From Actinomycetota bacterium (GTDB lineage Bacteria; Actinomycetota; Acidimicrobiia; Acidimicrobiales; Ilumatobacteraceae): a stretch of 48,339 bases of DNA. The stretch is from NCBI GenBank assembly GCA_009919275.1, contig RGCG01000007.1, positions 1-48,339 on the forward strand, in the 5' to 3' direction. How positions within the stretch are numbered: position 1 is the stretch's first letter; each line of letters starts with the position of its first letter. The position numbers and the translations under genes were made by a program. Positions 42,284-48,339 of the stretch are shown here, piece by piece. Below the pieces are notes generated by a model, which saw nothing but the letters and a program-made list of their open reading frames with translations, was not told the DNA's origin and made no database searches.

Positions 42284-43089
42284 CAAGTTCCGCTCACTCG
42301 ACCTGTTCACCAAGATCTGCCTGACGTGGCTCGCCATCGTGGTGCTGGCCGCAATCCTCGGTCCGGTCCTGCCGCTCGACAATCCCCGCGAGGCGGACAT
42401 CGAGGCCATGGGGACGGGGCTCTTTTCGTCGGGCCACATCTTCGGCACCGACACGAACGGATACGACGTTCTCTCGAACATCGTGAACGGGTCGCGGCTG
42501 TCACTCTTGATCGCCGTCGTATCGGTGGGCATTGGCGGTGTCGTCGGCGCGGCGATCGGCATCATCTCGGCCTTCGTCCGCGGCAAGTTCGACTACGTCG
42601 TGAACCTGTTCTTCAACATCATGCTGTCGATCCCCAACCTGGTGCTCGGCCTCGCATTGGTCGCGGTCCTTGCCACGAGCGCCGACCCAACCCAGCCCGT
42701 GTCGAGCAACCGACGTGTCTTCGTGGTGATCATCTCGCTGACCATCGTCATCATTCCGATTCTCGGCCGTATCGCCCGCGGAGCAACGCTGACGTGGATC
42801 AATCGGGAATTCATCACAGCCGCGCGCTCGATGGGCATGAAGAACCGTGACATCGTTCTGAAGCACGTCGTTCCCAACGTCCTTCCCTCGATCTACGCCA
42901 TCGGGTTTCTTGCGATCGGTGTCGTCATCGTTGCAGAAGGCGCATTGTCGTTGCTCGGTGTCGGCATCACCGACGGTGTCAGTTGGGGCGCCGCAATCTC
43001 CCGCGTCTCGGGCGACTTCACCTACGCGCCCCACTCGAATCGGTGATTATCTGCGTGCCCAACTCGACCAGCGAGAGGGCAAGATATGA
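42276..43089 (+). pseudogene. ABC transporter permease, DppC/OppC type, C-terminal segment deleted and frameshifted
   Basis: GTG 42276 overlaps the dppB-like gene. The first ~250 residues are a normal DppC: HIFGTDTNGYDVLSNIVNGS, six-helix core parts and the EAA loop REFITAARSMGMKNRDIVLK, then WGAAISRVSGDFTYAPH. There the frame breaks (about 43034-43043) and stops at 43046. One frame over, RIGDYLRAQLDQREGKI continues to a TGA at 43087-43089. That stop overlaps the next gene's ATG (ATGA), the expected coupling. The last transmembrane helix and its approach, roughly 20-30 residues, are missing. As read, the protein would lack its final helix. The ABC operon may therefore be non-functional, or the sequence faulty. 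Confidence 0.75.
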
Positions 43090-44063
43090 ACTCGATCCTC
43101 TCCATCAAGAACTTGGAAGTCGGCTTTGACACGCCGCGTGGCCTGTTGCAAGCGGTCCGTGGTGTCGACGTTGAAGTTCCCGGCGCATCGAGCATGGGGA
43201 TCGTTGGCGAGTCGGGGTCGGGCAAAACGGTCATGTGCCGCGCCGCAATGGGGCTTTTGCGGGGCAGCAACGTCCGCCGCAGCGGTTCGGTTGTCTTCGA
43301 CGGTGATGAAATCGGCAGCCTTGACAGCGCCGACGTCCGCCAGTACTTCGGCACGGGCATGGCGATGATCTTCCAGGACCCGATGACCGCACTCAACCCG
43401 GTGCGTCGTATCGGTTCCCAATTGGCCGAAAGCCTCGTCATTCGACTCGGCATGAACAAAAAGGACGCCCGCGCACGCGCGGCCGAACTCTTGGGGCTGG
43501 TACGGATTCCCGACCCGGAAGCGACGTTGCGAAAGTTCCCCGGACAGTTGTCGGGGGGCATGCGTCAACGCGTCGTCATCGCAACCGCGATCGCATGCAA
43601 ACCCAAATTGCTTTTCGCCGACGAGCCGACGACCGCGCTCGACGTCACCGTGCAGGCCCAGATCCTCGAGCTGCTCTCCGACCTTCGTCGTGACCTCGAC
43701 ATGGCAATGATGCTCGTGACCCACGACCTTGGGGTTGTTGCGAACCACACCGACTACGTCACGGTTCTCTACGCGGGTCTCGTCGTTGAGCAGGCGCCGA
43801 CACGCAAACTCTTCGCTTCGATGAAGATGCCCTACACCGAAGCGCTCTTGAAGTCGATCCCGCGACTCGACCAGCCGTCGGGCGGACGCATGCCGATGAT
43901 TGGTGGCCGCCTACCCGATCCAACCAATCCCGAGCCCGGATGCCCCTTTGCTCCGCGCTGTCCGTACGTTCAGGATCGCTGCCGCAAGGAAGTTCCGCCG
44001 CTCACCGTCGCCCCCGACGGTCACGCGTACCGATGCTTCTATCCGATCGGAGGAAACGCCTGA
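43086..44063 (+). CDS. ABC transporter ATP-binding protein, DppD/OppD type
   Basis: A 325-aa ATPase. Walker A is GESGSGKT (41-48), the Q-loop is MIFQDPMTALNPV, the signature is LSGGMRQR, Walker B is LLFADEPTTALDV and the H-loop is LVTHDLGVV. The C-terminal oligopeptide/dipeptide extension has CPFAPRCPYVQDRCRKE, a Cys pattern that can hold an iron-sulfur cluster in some members. It overlaps the original dppC stop by 4 bp and the next gene by one base (TGATG). Confidence 0.94.
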   Translation: MNSILSIKNLEVGFDTPRGLLQAVRGVDVEVPGASSMGIVGESGSGKTVMCRAAMGLLRGSNVRRSGSVVFDGDEIGSLDSADVRQYFGTGMAMIFQDPMTALNPVRRIGSQLAESLVIRLGMNKKDARARAAELLGLVRIPDPEATLRKFPGQLSGGMRQRVVIATAIACKPKLLFADEPTTALDVTVQAQILELLSDLRRDLDMAMMLVTHDLGVVANHTDYVTVLYAGLVVEQAPTRKLFASMKMPYTEALLKSIPRLDQPSGGRMPMIGGRLPDPTNPEPGCPFAPRCPYVQDRCRKEVPPLTVAPDGHAYRCFYPIGGNA

Positions 44064-45049
44064 TGGCTGGCAGTGGCAAGGCACACATGCGGCCGTCCGC
44101 CGACACGATCCTCTCGGTCGAAGATTTGACCGTCGAGTTCAAGGCGGCAGGTGGTTCCTCCGTCAAGGCAGTGTCGGGCATCTCCTTCGACCTCGTTCGC
44201 GGAGAAACCTTGGCCGTCGTCGGCGAATCCGGTTGCGGAAAGTCGACGCTCGGCAAAGCGATTCTTCGTCTCATCCCCACGTCAGGTGGGTCAGTTCGAT
44301 TCGACGACCGCGATCTCCTTGCGATGCCGGAAAACGAACTGCGTCAGATGCGCCCGGCGATGCAGATGATCTTCCAGGATCCCGTGAGTTCTCTCGACCC
44401 ACGCTTCAGCGTCGCCCGCCTTGTTGAAGAGCCGTTGGCGATTTGGGAGCGAGGCACACCGGAAGAGCGCAGCAAGCGTGTCGACGAACTTCTCGAAGCC
44501 GTCGGCCTTGACGCCCAAATCGTCCGCGAACGCAAGCCCTACGAGTTCTCGGGCGGTCAGTGCCAACGCATCAGCATCGCGCGATCACTCGCCCTCGAAC
44601 CGCTGCTTCTGATCTGCGACGAACCGGTCTCTGCGCTCGACGTCAGCATCCAGGCCCAGATCCTGAACCTCTTGCAAGACATGAAAGAGCGTTACGGACT
44701 CACCTTGGTGTTCATCTCGCACGACCTCGCCGTTGTGAAGGCGGTCAGCACTCGCATCATGGTGATGTACCTCGGCAAAGTGTGCGAAGTCGCCGGCCCA
44801 GACACCCTCTACACGTCGCCCCGACACCACTACACGCACGCCCTCGTTGGCTCGGTTCCGTTACCCGACCCCAGCGCGCCACGCGCCCGGGCCGCGATTC
44901 AGGGCGAACCGCCCTCGCCCGTCGACCCGCCGTCCGGCTGTCGATTCCGCACGCGTTGCCCCGCTGCGACGGACAAATGCGCCGCCGAAGAACCGCAGCT
45001 CGCCGAAGTCGCTCCGGGACATTTCGTCGCCTGTCACCACCCCCGCTAA
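44063..45049 (+). CDS. ABC transporter ATP-binding protein, DppF/OppF type
   Basis: A 328-aa ATPase, partner of the preceding one. Walker A is GESGCGKS (54-61), the Q-loop MIFQDPVSSLDPRFSV, the signature FSGGQCQRISIARSL, Walker B LLICDEPVSALDVSIQAQ and the H-loop FISHDLAVV. The C-terminal extension CRFRTRCPAATDKCAAEEP parallels that of DppD. GGAGG lies eight bases before ATG 44063. It ends the operon; a poly-C run and a palindromic repeat follow. Confidence 0.94.
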   Translation: MAGSGKAHMRPSADTILSVEDLTVEFKAAGGSSVKAVSGISFDLVRGETLAVVGESGCGKSTLGKAILRLIPTSGGSVRFDDRDLLAMPENELRQMRPAMQMIFQDPVSSLDPRFSVARLVEEPLAIWERGTPEERSKRVDELLEAVGLDAQIVRERKPYEFSGGQCQRISIARSLALEPLLLICDEPVSALDVSIQAQILNLLQDMKERYGLTLVFISHDLAVVKAVSTRIMVMYLGKVCEVAGPDTLYTSPRHHYTHALVGSVPLPDPSAPRARAAIQGEPPSPVDPPSGCRFRTRCPAATDKCAAEEPQLAEVAPGHFVACHHPR

Positions 45050-45061
45050 CCCCCCCCCGGG

Positions 45062-45110
45062 GTTCTCGGTGTGAATTGACTCGGTTTTTGCTACATCACA
45101 CACCGAGAAC
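45062..45110 (+). repeat. 49-bp palindromic repeat, left copy
   Basis: The ends GTTCTCGGTGTG and CACACCGAGAAC pair to form a long stem, while the middle is asymmetric. The whole unit recurs in inverted orientation at 46013-46061 (43 of 49 bases identical). It lies between the convergent dppF-like and SMP-30 genes, where it could also act as a two-way terminator. Confidence 0.85.
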
Positions 45111-45118
45111 GGCGAATT

Positions 45119-45997
45119 TCAGGGCAAGCCGGCCCGACCGACCCCAACTCGACATGTGAGGATCCGTCCCGTTGGCTTGGCGGCCGCGGTGTGCGCGTCG
45201 GCCGAGTCGGCCGTCAGCATGAACAGCGTCTTTCCGTCGTCGCCACCCAACATGCACGCAAAGCACAGCTGGCCCGTGTCAACAACGTCGAGCACTTCGC
45301 CACCCTCGGCGATCCGAACGCACTCCGCAGCCATGGGGTTCGCAAACCAGATGGCACCTTCTCCATCGAGACAAATGCCGTCGGGAATGCGCGGAAGGGT
45401 CGGCGCCCACACGCGTCGATTGCTCAACGAACCGTCCGAGGCGATGTCGAACGCCGTGAGACAGAACCCGACGGTTTCGCCGACGATCAAAGTCTTGCCA
45501 TCCGGGGTGATCACCGAGCCATTGGGAAAATGCATTTCTTCAGCGGCCACCCGCACCTTGCCCGATGGGGAGATACATGCCAACTTCGCCGTCTTGTGAT
45601 TGGCGATGACGTCTTCGACCGGCCGCGTGGCCACTTCCTCATCGAGATTGAAGCCGAAGTTTCCAACAAACGCGCGCCCCTCGGAGTCGACCACCATGTC
45701 GTTGCAATGAAAAGTCGCAACGCCGGAGAGATCGGCGTGGATGGTGATCTTTCCGTCGACCGTGCGACGGAGAACCTGACGCTTCGTCATGCCGACGATC
45801 AGCATCGAACCGTCGGGCATCCACCCGAGACCCGATGGCTGGTCGTCGATTTCCAACTCGGTTCGCATGTCTCCAGCCAACGAAACCGACCTGACCGCAT
45901 GGGCGTAGAAGTCGCTGAACCACAGGCGACCTTCGTGCCACCGTGGCGCTTCCCCGAAGTAGATGCCTTCGGCGAGAACATTCACATCATGTGCCAT
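45119..45997 (-). CDS. SMP-30/gluconolactonase-family protein
   Basis: A 292-aa six-bladed beta-propeller lactonase. GIYFGEAPRW holds metal ligand Glu16, and later ligands lie in FHCNDMVVDSEGRAFVGNFG (Asn) and LPRIPDGICLDGEGAIW (Asp). The family opens sugar or other lactones with a divalent metal in the cytoplasm. ATG 45997 is preceded by AAGGGG. The gene fills the space between two 49-bp inverted repeats almost exactly (8 bp from the left copy, 15 bp from the right), and no other gene lies inside. The following minus-strand neighbours suggest a small catabolic set, with substrate unknown. Confidence 0.9.
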   Translation of the reverse strand: MAHDVNVLAEGIYFGEAPRWHEGRLWFSDFYAHAVRSVSLAGDMRTELEIDDQPSGLGWMPDGSMLIVGMTKRQVLRRTVDGKITIHADLSGVATFHCNDMVVDSEGRAFVGNFGFNLDEEVATRPVEDVIANHKTAKLACISPSGKVRVAAEEMHFPNGSVITPDGKTLIVGETVGFCLTAFDIASDGSLSNRRVWAPTLPRIPDGICLDGEGAIWFANPMAAECVRIAEGGEVLDVVDTGQLCFACMLGGDDGKTLFMLTADSADAHTAAAKPTGRILTCRVGVGRAGLP

Positions 45998-46012
45998 GTA
46001 ATACCCCTTCTC

Positions 46013-46061
46013 GTTCTCGGTGTGCAATGTCGCAAGAACCGAGTCGATTCACACCGAAAAC
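46013..46061 (-). repeat. 49-bp palindromic repeat, right copy (inverted)
   Basis: Reverse complement of the unit at 45062-45110 with six mismatches, including the asymmetric centre (GACTCGGTT). It lies between the VOC stop and the SMP-30 start. From the outer end of one copy to the outer end of the other is exactly 1,000 bp. Confidence 0.85.
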
Positions 46062-46068
46062 CCTTGGG

Positions 46069-46617
46069 TCAGGTGGAGCGTTGACCCTGCTTGCGGCGCC
46101 AAATCAGCGAGTCACCGGGACGGTGGATCTCGTGCGCGCGACGCCACTGAGCGAATACCTGAAGGATGTGCGGCGGGTCACCGTGGATCTCGGTGAAGCC
46201 GCCATTGATGTGGCGGGTGTCGAAGTACGACGCATGGACACCGTCGGCGAACAGTTCGCATGCCGGTTCGAGACCCATGTCGAGCAGGCGCTGACGCTCG
46301 GCCTGGAAGTCGGTCACCAGGTAAGCGAGATGGTGGTAACCCTCTTGGCCGGCCTTGTACATGTCGCGGTAGATCGACGGCGTGTCGTCGTGCTGGACGA
46401 TGAACTGAATCATCGTGTCACCGAGGTAGCCGAACGCGTACGACACGTCAGCTTCCTGGTTCGTGCCGCGGTACCAGAACTCGTCGCACTTGTGGTGTTC
46501 GGTCACGGAAAACGGTCCCGCACCAAAAGTGTCGTGCCAGTACTTCATCGACTTGTCGAGGTCGTTGACCAACCACGCCTGCTGGAAAAGCGGATAAGGC
46601 GTACCCAAAGCACCCAT
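46069..46617 (-). CDS. VOC-superfamily (glyoxalase/dioxygenase-like) protein
   Basis: A 182-aa protein with two beta-alpha-beta-beta-beta modules. The first is QQAWLVNDLDKSMKYWHDTF, ending in DTMIQFIVQ. The second is GYHHLAYLVTDFQAERQRLL, ending in FTEIHG. Candidate metal ligands are the His of GYHHLAY and Glu of TEIHG, with Gln or His in the first strand. Members include glyoxalases, extradiol dioxygenases and epimerases. It lies in a minus-strand set with LLM and enoyl-CoA hydratase-type genes. The reaction cannot be specified. Confidence 0.85.
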   Translation of the reverse strand: MGALGTPYPLFQQAWLVNDLDKSMKYWHDTFGAGPFSVTEHHKCDEFWYRGTNQEADVSYAFGYLGDTMIQFIVQHDDTPSIYRDMYKAGQEGYHHLAYLVTDFQAERQRLLDMGLEPACELFADGVHASYFDTRHINGGFTEIHGDPPHILQVFAQWRRAHEIHRPGDSLIWRRKQGQRST

Positions 46618-46673
46618 GATTTCCCCCTGGATCAGACCCTCTCTCCGAGGGCTTCACCACAGTACCCCGTGGC

Positions 46674-47564
46674 TCACACCCGATTCGGAGCGAACGACTC
46701 GAGCAGTGCCCACTTCGATTCAGGGTTCCGTCGATCGGTCGGCAGCGAGGACACGACGATGCTCGTTGCTCCGGCACCGAGGTACTCACGCATCCGCGTA
46801 GCAATCGTTTCGACATCGCCCCAGGGCACGTAGGCATCGGCCAAGCGGTCACTCCCCTTACCCGACCAGTCGGATTCGTCGAAGCCCTGCTTGGCCCAAT
46901 GACGTTGGTAAGCGGGAAGCGAAAGGTAAATCGACAACGCCATCCGACCGGCAGCCAGCCCCACCTCACGGTCAGTCGTCAAGCAACAGGGCAGGACGAC
47001 GTTCAACACCTTGTCGCGCCCAAGGATCGCTCTCGCATCGGCCGTGTACTCGGGCAGTTGCATGTAGATGTTCGCCCCGTCGGCGTGGCGCGCGGCCACA
47101 CCCAGCATCTTCGGCCCGTGTGCCGCCAGATAGAGCGGCACCGTATCGGCGCCGGCGCGAACCGACAGCGGGGTCTCCCCGCGCATCGCCGCGAGGTACG
47201 ACGAGGCTTTATCGACGGGGTTCTCCCATTCAAGACCGCGCATCGTCGCGGCAATCGGATGCGACACGCCGACACCCTGCACGAAGCGCCCGCCGGACAG
47301 TTCCGAAAGCGTTCTACCAGCCTGGATCGACGCGATTGCGTCGCGGCCGTAGATGTGCGCGATACCCGACGCGATGCGGATGCGCGAGGTCTTTGCGAGC
47401 AGCCAGCCGGCGGTCACGTAGATCTCGCGGCCATACATGTCGGTCAGCCATGCGGTGTCGTAACCCAACGTCTCGAGACGCAACACCGTGTCGAGCAACT
47501 CGTCACGCGGCATCGTGTCGGCGGCAAGAATCACTGCGTTCACCAGTCTGTTCACCGTTTTCAT
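46674..47564 (-). CDS. LLM-class (F420-dependent-type) oxidoreductase
   Basis: A 296-aa TIM-barrel flavin/F420 enzyme of the luciferase-like family. It shows VLRLETLGYDTAWLTDMYGR near the N-terminus, IRIASGIAHIYGRDAIASIQ, LSGGRFVQGVGVSHP, and PLYLAAHGPKMLGVAARHAD, the family's central motif. The ATG at 47564, with GAGGTGG before it, is preferred; a longer frame would run back through the neighbouring hydratase gene. Such enzymes usually reduce or oxidise with coenzyme F420 in actinobacteria. It starts 7 bp after the hydratase-family gene, so they are co-transcribed. Substrate unknown. Confidence 0.9.
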   Translation of the reverse strand: MKTVNRLVNAVILAADTMPRDELLDTVLRLETLGYDTAWLTDMYGREIYVTAGWLLAKTSRIRIASGIAHIYGRDAIASIQAGRTLSELSGGRFVQGVGVSHPIAATMRGLEWENPVDKASSYLAAMRGETPLSVRAGADTVPLYLAAHGPKMLGVAARHADGANIYMQLPEYTADARAILGRDKVLNVVLPCCLTTDREVGLAAGRMALSIYLSLPAYQRHWAKQGFDESDWSGKGSDRLADAYVPWGDVETIATRMREYLGAGATSIVVSSLPTDRRNPESKWALLESFAPNRV

Positions 47565-47571
47565 GTCCACC

Positions 47572-48330
47572 TCATGACCGGGTAAAGCGGGCGGTTCGGC
47601 GTTCGGCCGTCGCGCGAACTCCTTCGGCAAAATCGTTCGTCTTTCGCAATCGAAGCTGTTCGGCGAGTTCATGTTCCGTTGCGACCGCGACACGATCGGC
47701 CAGGTCCCTCCGCAACGTTGCCCTGATCGACTCGACTGCGAGTGGCGCCGCCGATGCGATCGCCACCGCATACGCGACCGCCGCTTCAACCAAACCCGAA
47801 TCGTCGACCAATCGATCAGCAAGACCCAGAGCCACCGCCTCTGCACCGTCTACACGTCGTCCGGTGAACAGCAGGTCTGCGGCACGCTGGTTCCCGACCA
47901 ACCGTGGCAGGGTCACCGAAAGGCCGAAACCATGGTGGAACCCCAGTTGAGCGAAGTTCGCGCTGAGGCGGCCCGACGGCGACACGAATCGAAAATCGGC
48001 GGCCAGCGCCACGCCCAATCCGCCACCGATGGCCGCACCCTGCACCGCGGCGACGATGGGTTTGCGCGTACGGAACAGACGCACCGCCATGCGGTACAGC
48101 TCACCGGTGTCGTCGCGGGCGTCGCGACGCGAGAAGTCGGCGCCCGCGCAGAAGTGTTTACCCTCGGCCGAGAGGACCACCGCACGACAGTCGTCATCAG
48201 CGTCGAATGATTCGAGCGCATCGGCGATCTCTCCGATCATGCCGACACTGAAGAAATTGTTTGGCGGCTGGTTGAGAACGATGCGGCCGACATGGTCGAC
48301 AACCGCGCCGACTCGCGTGAAGTCGCCCAC
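47572..48330 (-). CDS. enoyl-CoA hydratase/isomerase family protein
   Basis: A 252-aa crotonase-fold protein from GTG 48330; the frame stays open to the window edge, so the start could be slightly upstream. VVLSAEGKHFCAGADFS and AAVQGAAIGGGLGVALAADF form the CoA-oxyanion pocket. The helix where hydratases carry two catalytic Glu residues reads NFAQLGFHHGFGLSVTLPRL, without either Glu. It may therefore catalyse an isomerase, thioesterase-like or other crotonase reaction. It leads the minus-strand set LLM-VOC-SMP-30. Confidence 0.88.
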   Translation of the reverse strand: MGDFTRVGAVVDHVGRIVLNQPPNNFFSVGMIGEIADALESFDADDDCRAVVLSAEGKHFCAGADFSRRDARDDTGELYRMAVRLFRTRKPIVAAVQGAAIGGGLGVALAADFRFVSPSGRLSANFAQLGFHHGFGLSVTLPRLVGNQRAADLLFTGRRVDGAEAVALGLADRLVDDSGLVEAAVAYAVAIASAAPLAVESIRATLRRDLADRVAVATEHELAEQLRLRKTNDFAEGVRATAERRTARFTRS

Positions 48331-48339
48331 AATCAGAAG

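Overview
The window looks like a chromosomal segment of a high-GC actinobacterium, most plausibly of the class Acidimicrobiia. Supporting signs are Thr/Pro-rich exported linkers in two envelope proteins, an F420-type LLM oxidoreductase, a SAM-IV-like leader upstream of metX, the rplU-rpmA / obgE-proB neighbourhood, a mre/mrd cell-shape block and many GTG starts. The taxonomic call is inference, because no rRNA is present.

Layout. 1-3.9 kb (+): the end of a LuxR-type regulator, a small hypothetical, and an ECF sigma factor overlapping a membrane-anchored subtilase. 3.9-5.2 kb: a 1.3-kb islet bounded by a duplicated 3' end of tRNA-Gly, carrying one pentapeptide-repeat lipoprotein. 5.3-10.3 kb (mostly -): a small membrane protein, an SDR, and a coupled set of metX, two small proteins and two EamA transporters, with a riboswitch-like leader. 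10.3-19.4 kb: a SET-domain protein, a DUF4262 protein, a phosphotransferase, SURF1, an MBL hydrolase, a broken GMC oxidoreductase, an SDR, a histidine phosphatase and a VWA/MoxR pair. 19.4-38 kb: murJ (+), then an almost unbroken minus-strand housekeeping block. In transcript order this is tig, clpP, clpX (broken), folC, ndk, mreB, mreC, mreD, mrdA, rodA, rne/rng, rplU, rpmA, then obgE and proB. An oppositely oriented dNTPase gene is wedged before obgE. 38-45 kb (+): a small protein with a 20-bp tandem repeat at its end, tRNA-Pro, upp, and an ABC peptide/nickel-type importer whose second permease is broken. 45-48.3 kb (-): an SMP-30 gene bracketed by 49-bp inverted repeats, then VOC, LLM and enoyl-CoA hydratase-family genes.

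How the genes work together. The central block couples protein quality control (trigger factor, ClpP, ClpX) with the elongasome (MreBCD, PBP2, RodA), lipid II flipping (MurJ), RNA turnover and ribosome assembly (RNase E/G, L21, L27, Obg). The 39-45 kb operon is a complete oligopeptide-type importer on paper.

Most noteworthy. (1) A sigma-factor operon has a subtilase with a short basic N-terminus and one membrane segment where an anti-sigma factor is expected. (2) The tRNA-Gly-bounded islet. (3) A single gene sits inside an exactly 1,000-bp unit closed by inverted palindromic repeats. (4) Three genes (GMC oxidoreductase, clpX, dppC-like) each lack an internal segment and shift frame at the junction, while their 5' and 3' ends are intact. 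This is either real decay or, quite possibly, a recurrent assembly fault. (5) MreC carries a Thr-rich insert of about 120 residues. I see no CRISPR array, transposase, integrase or phage module.
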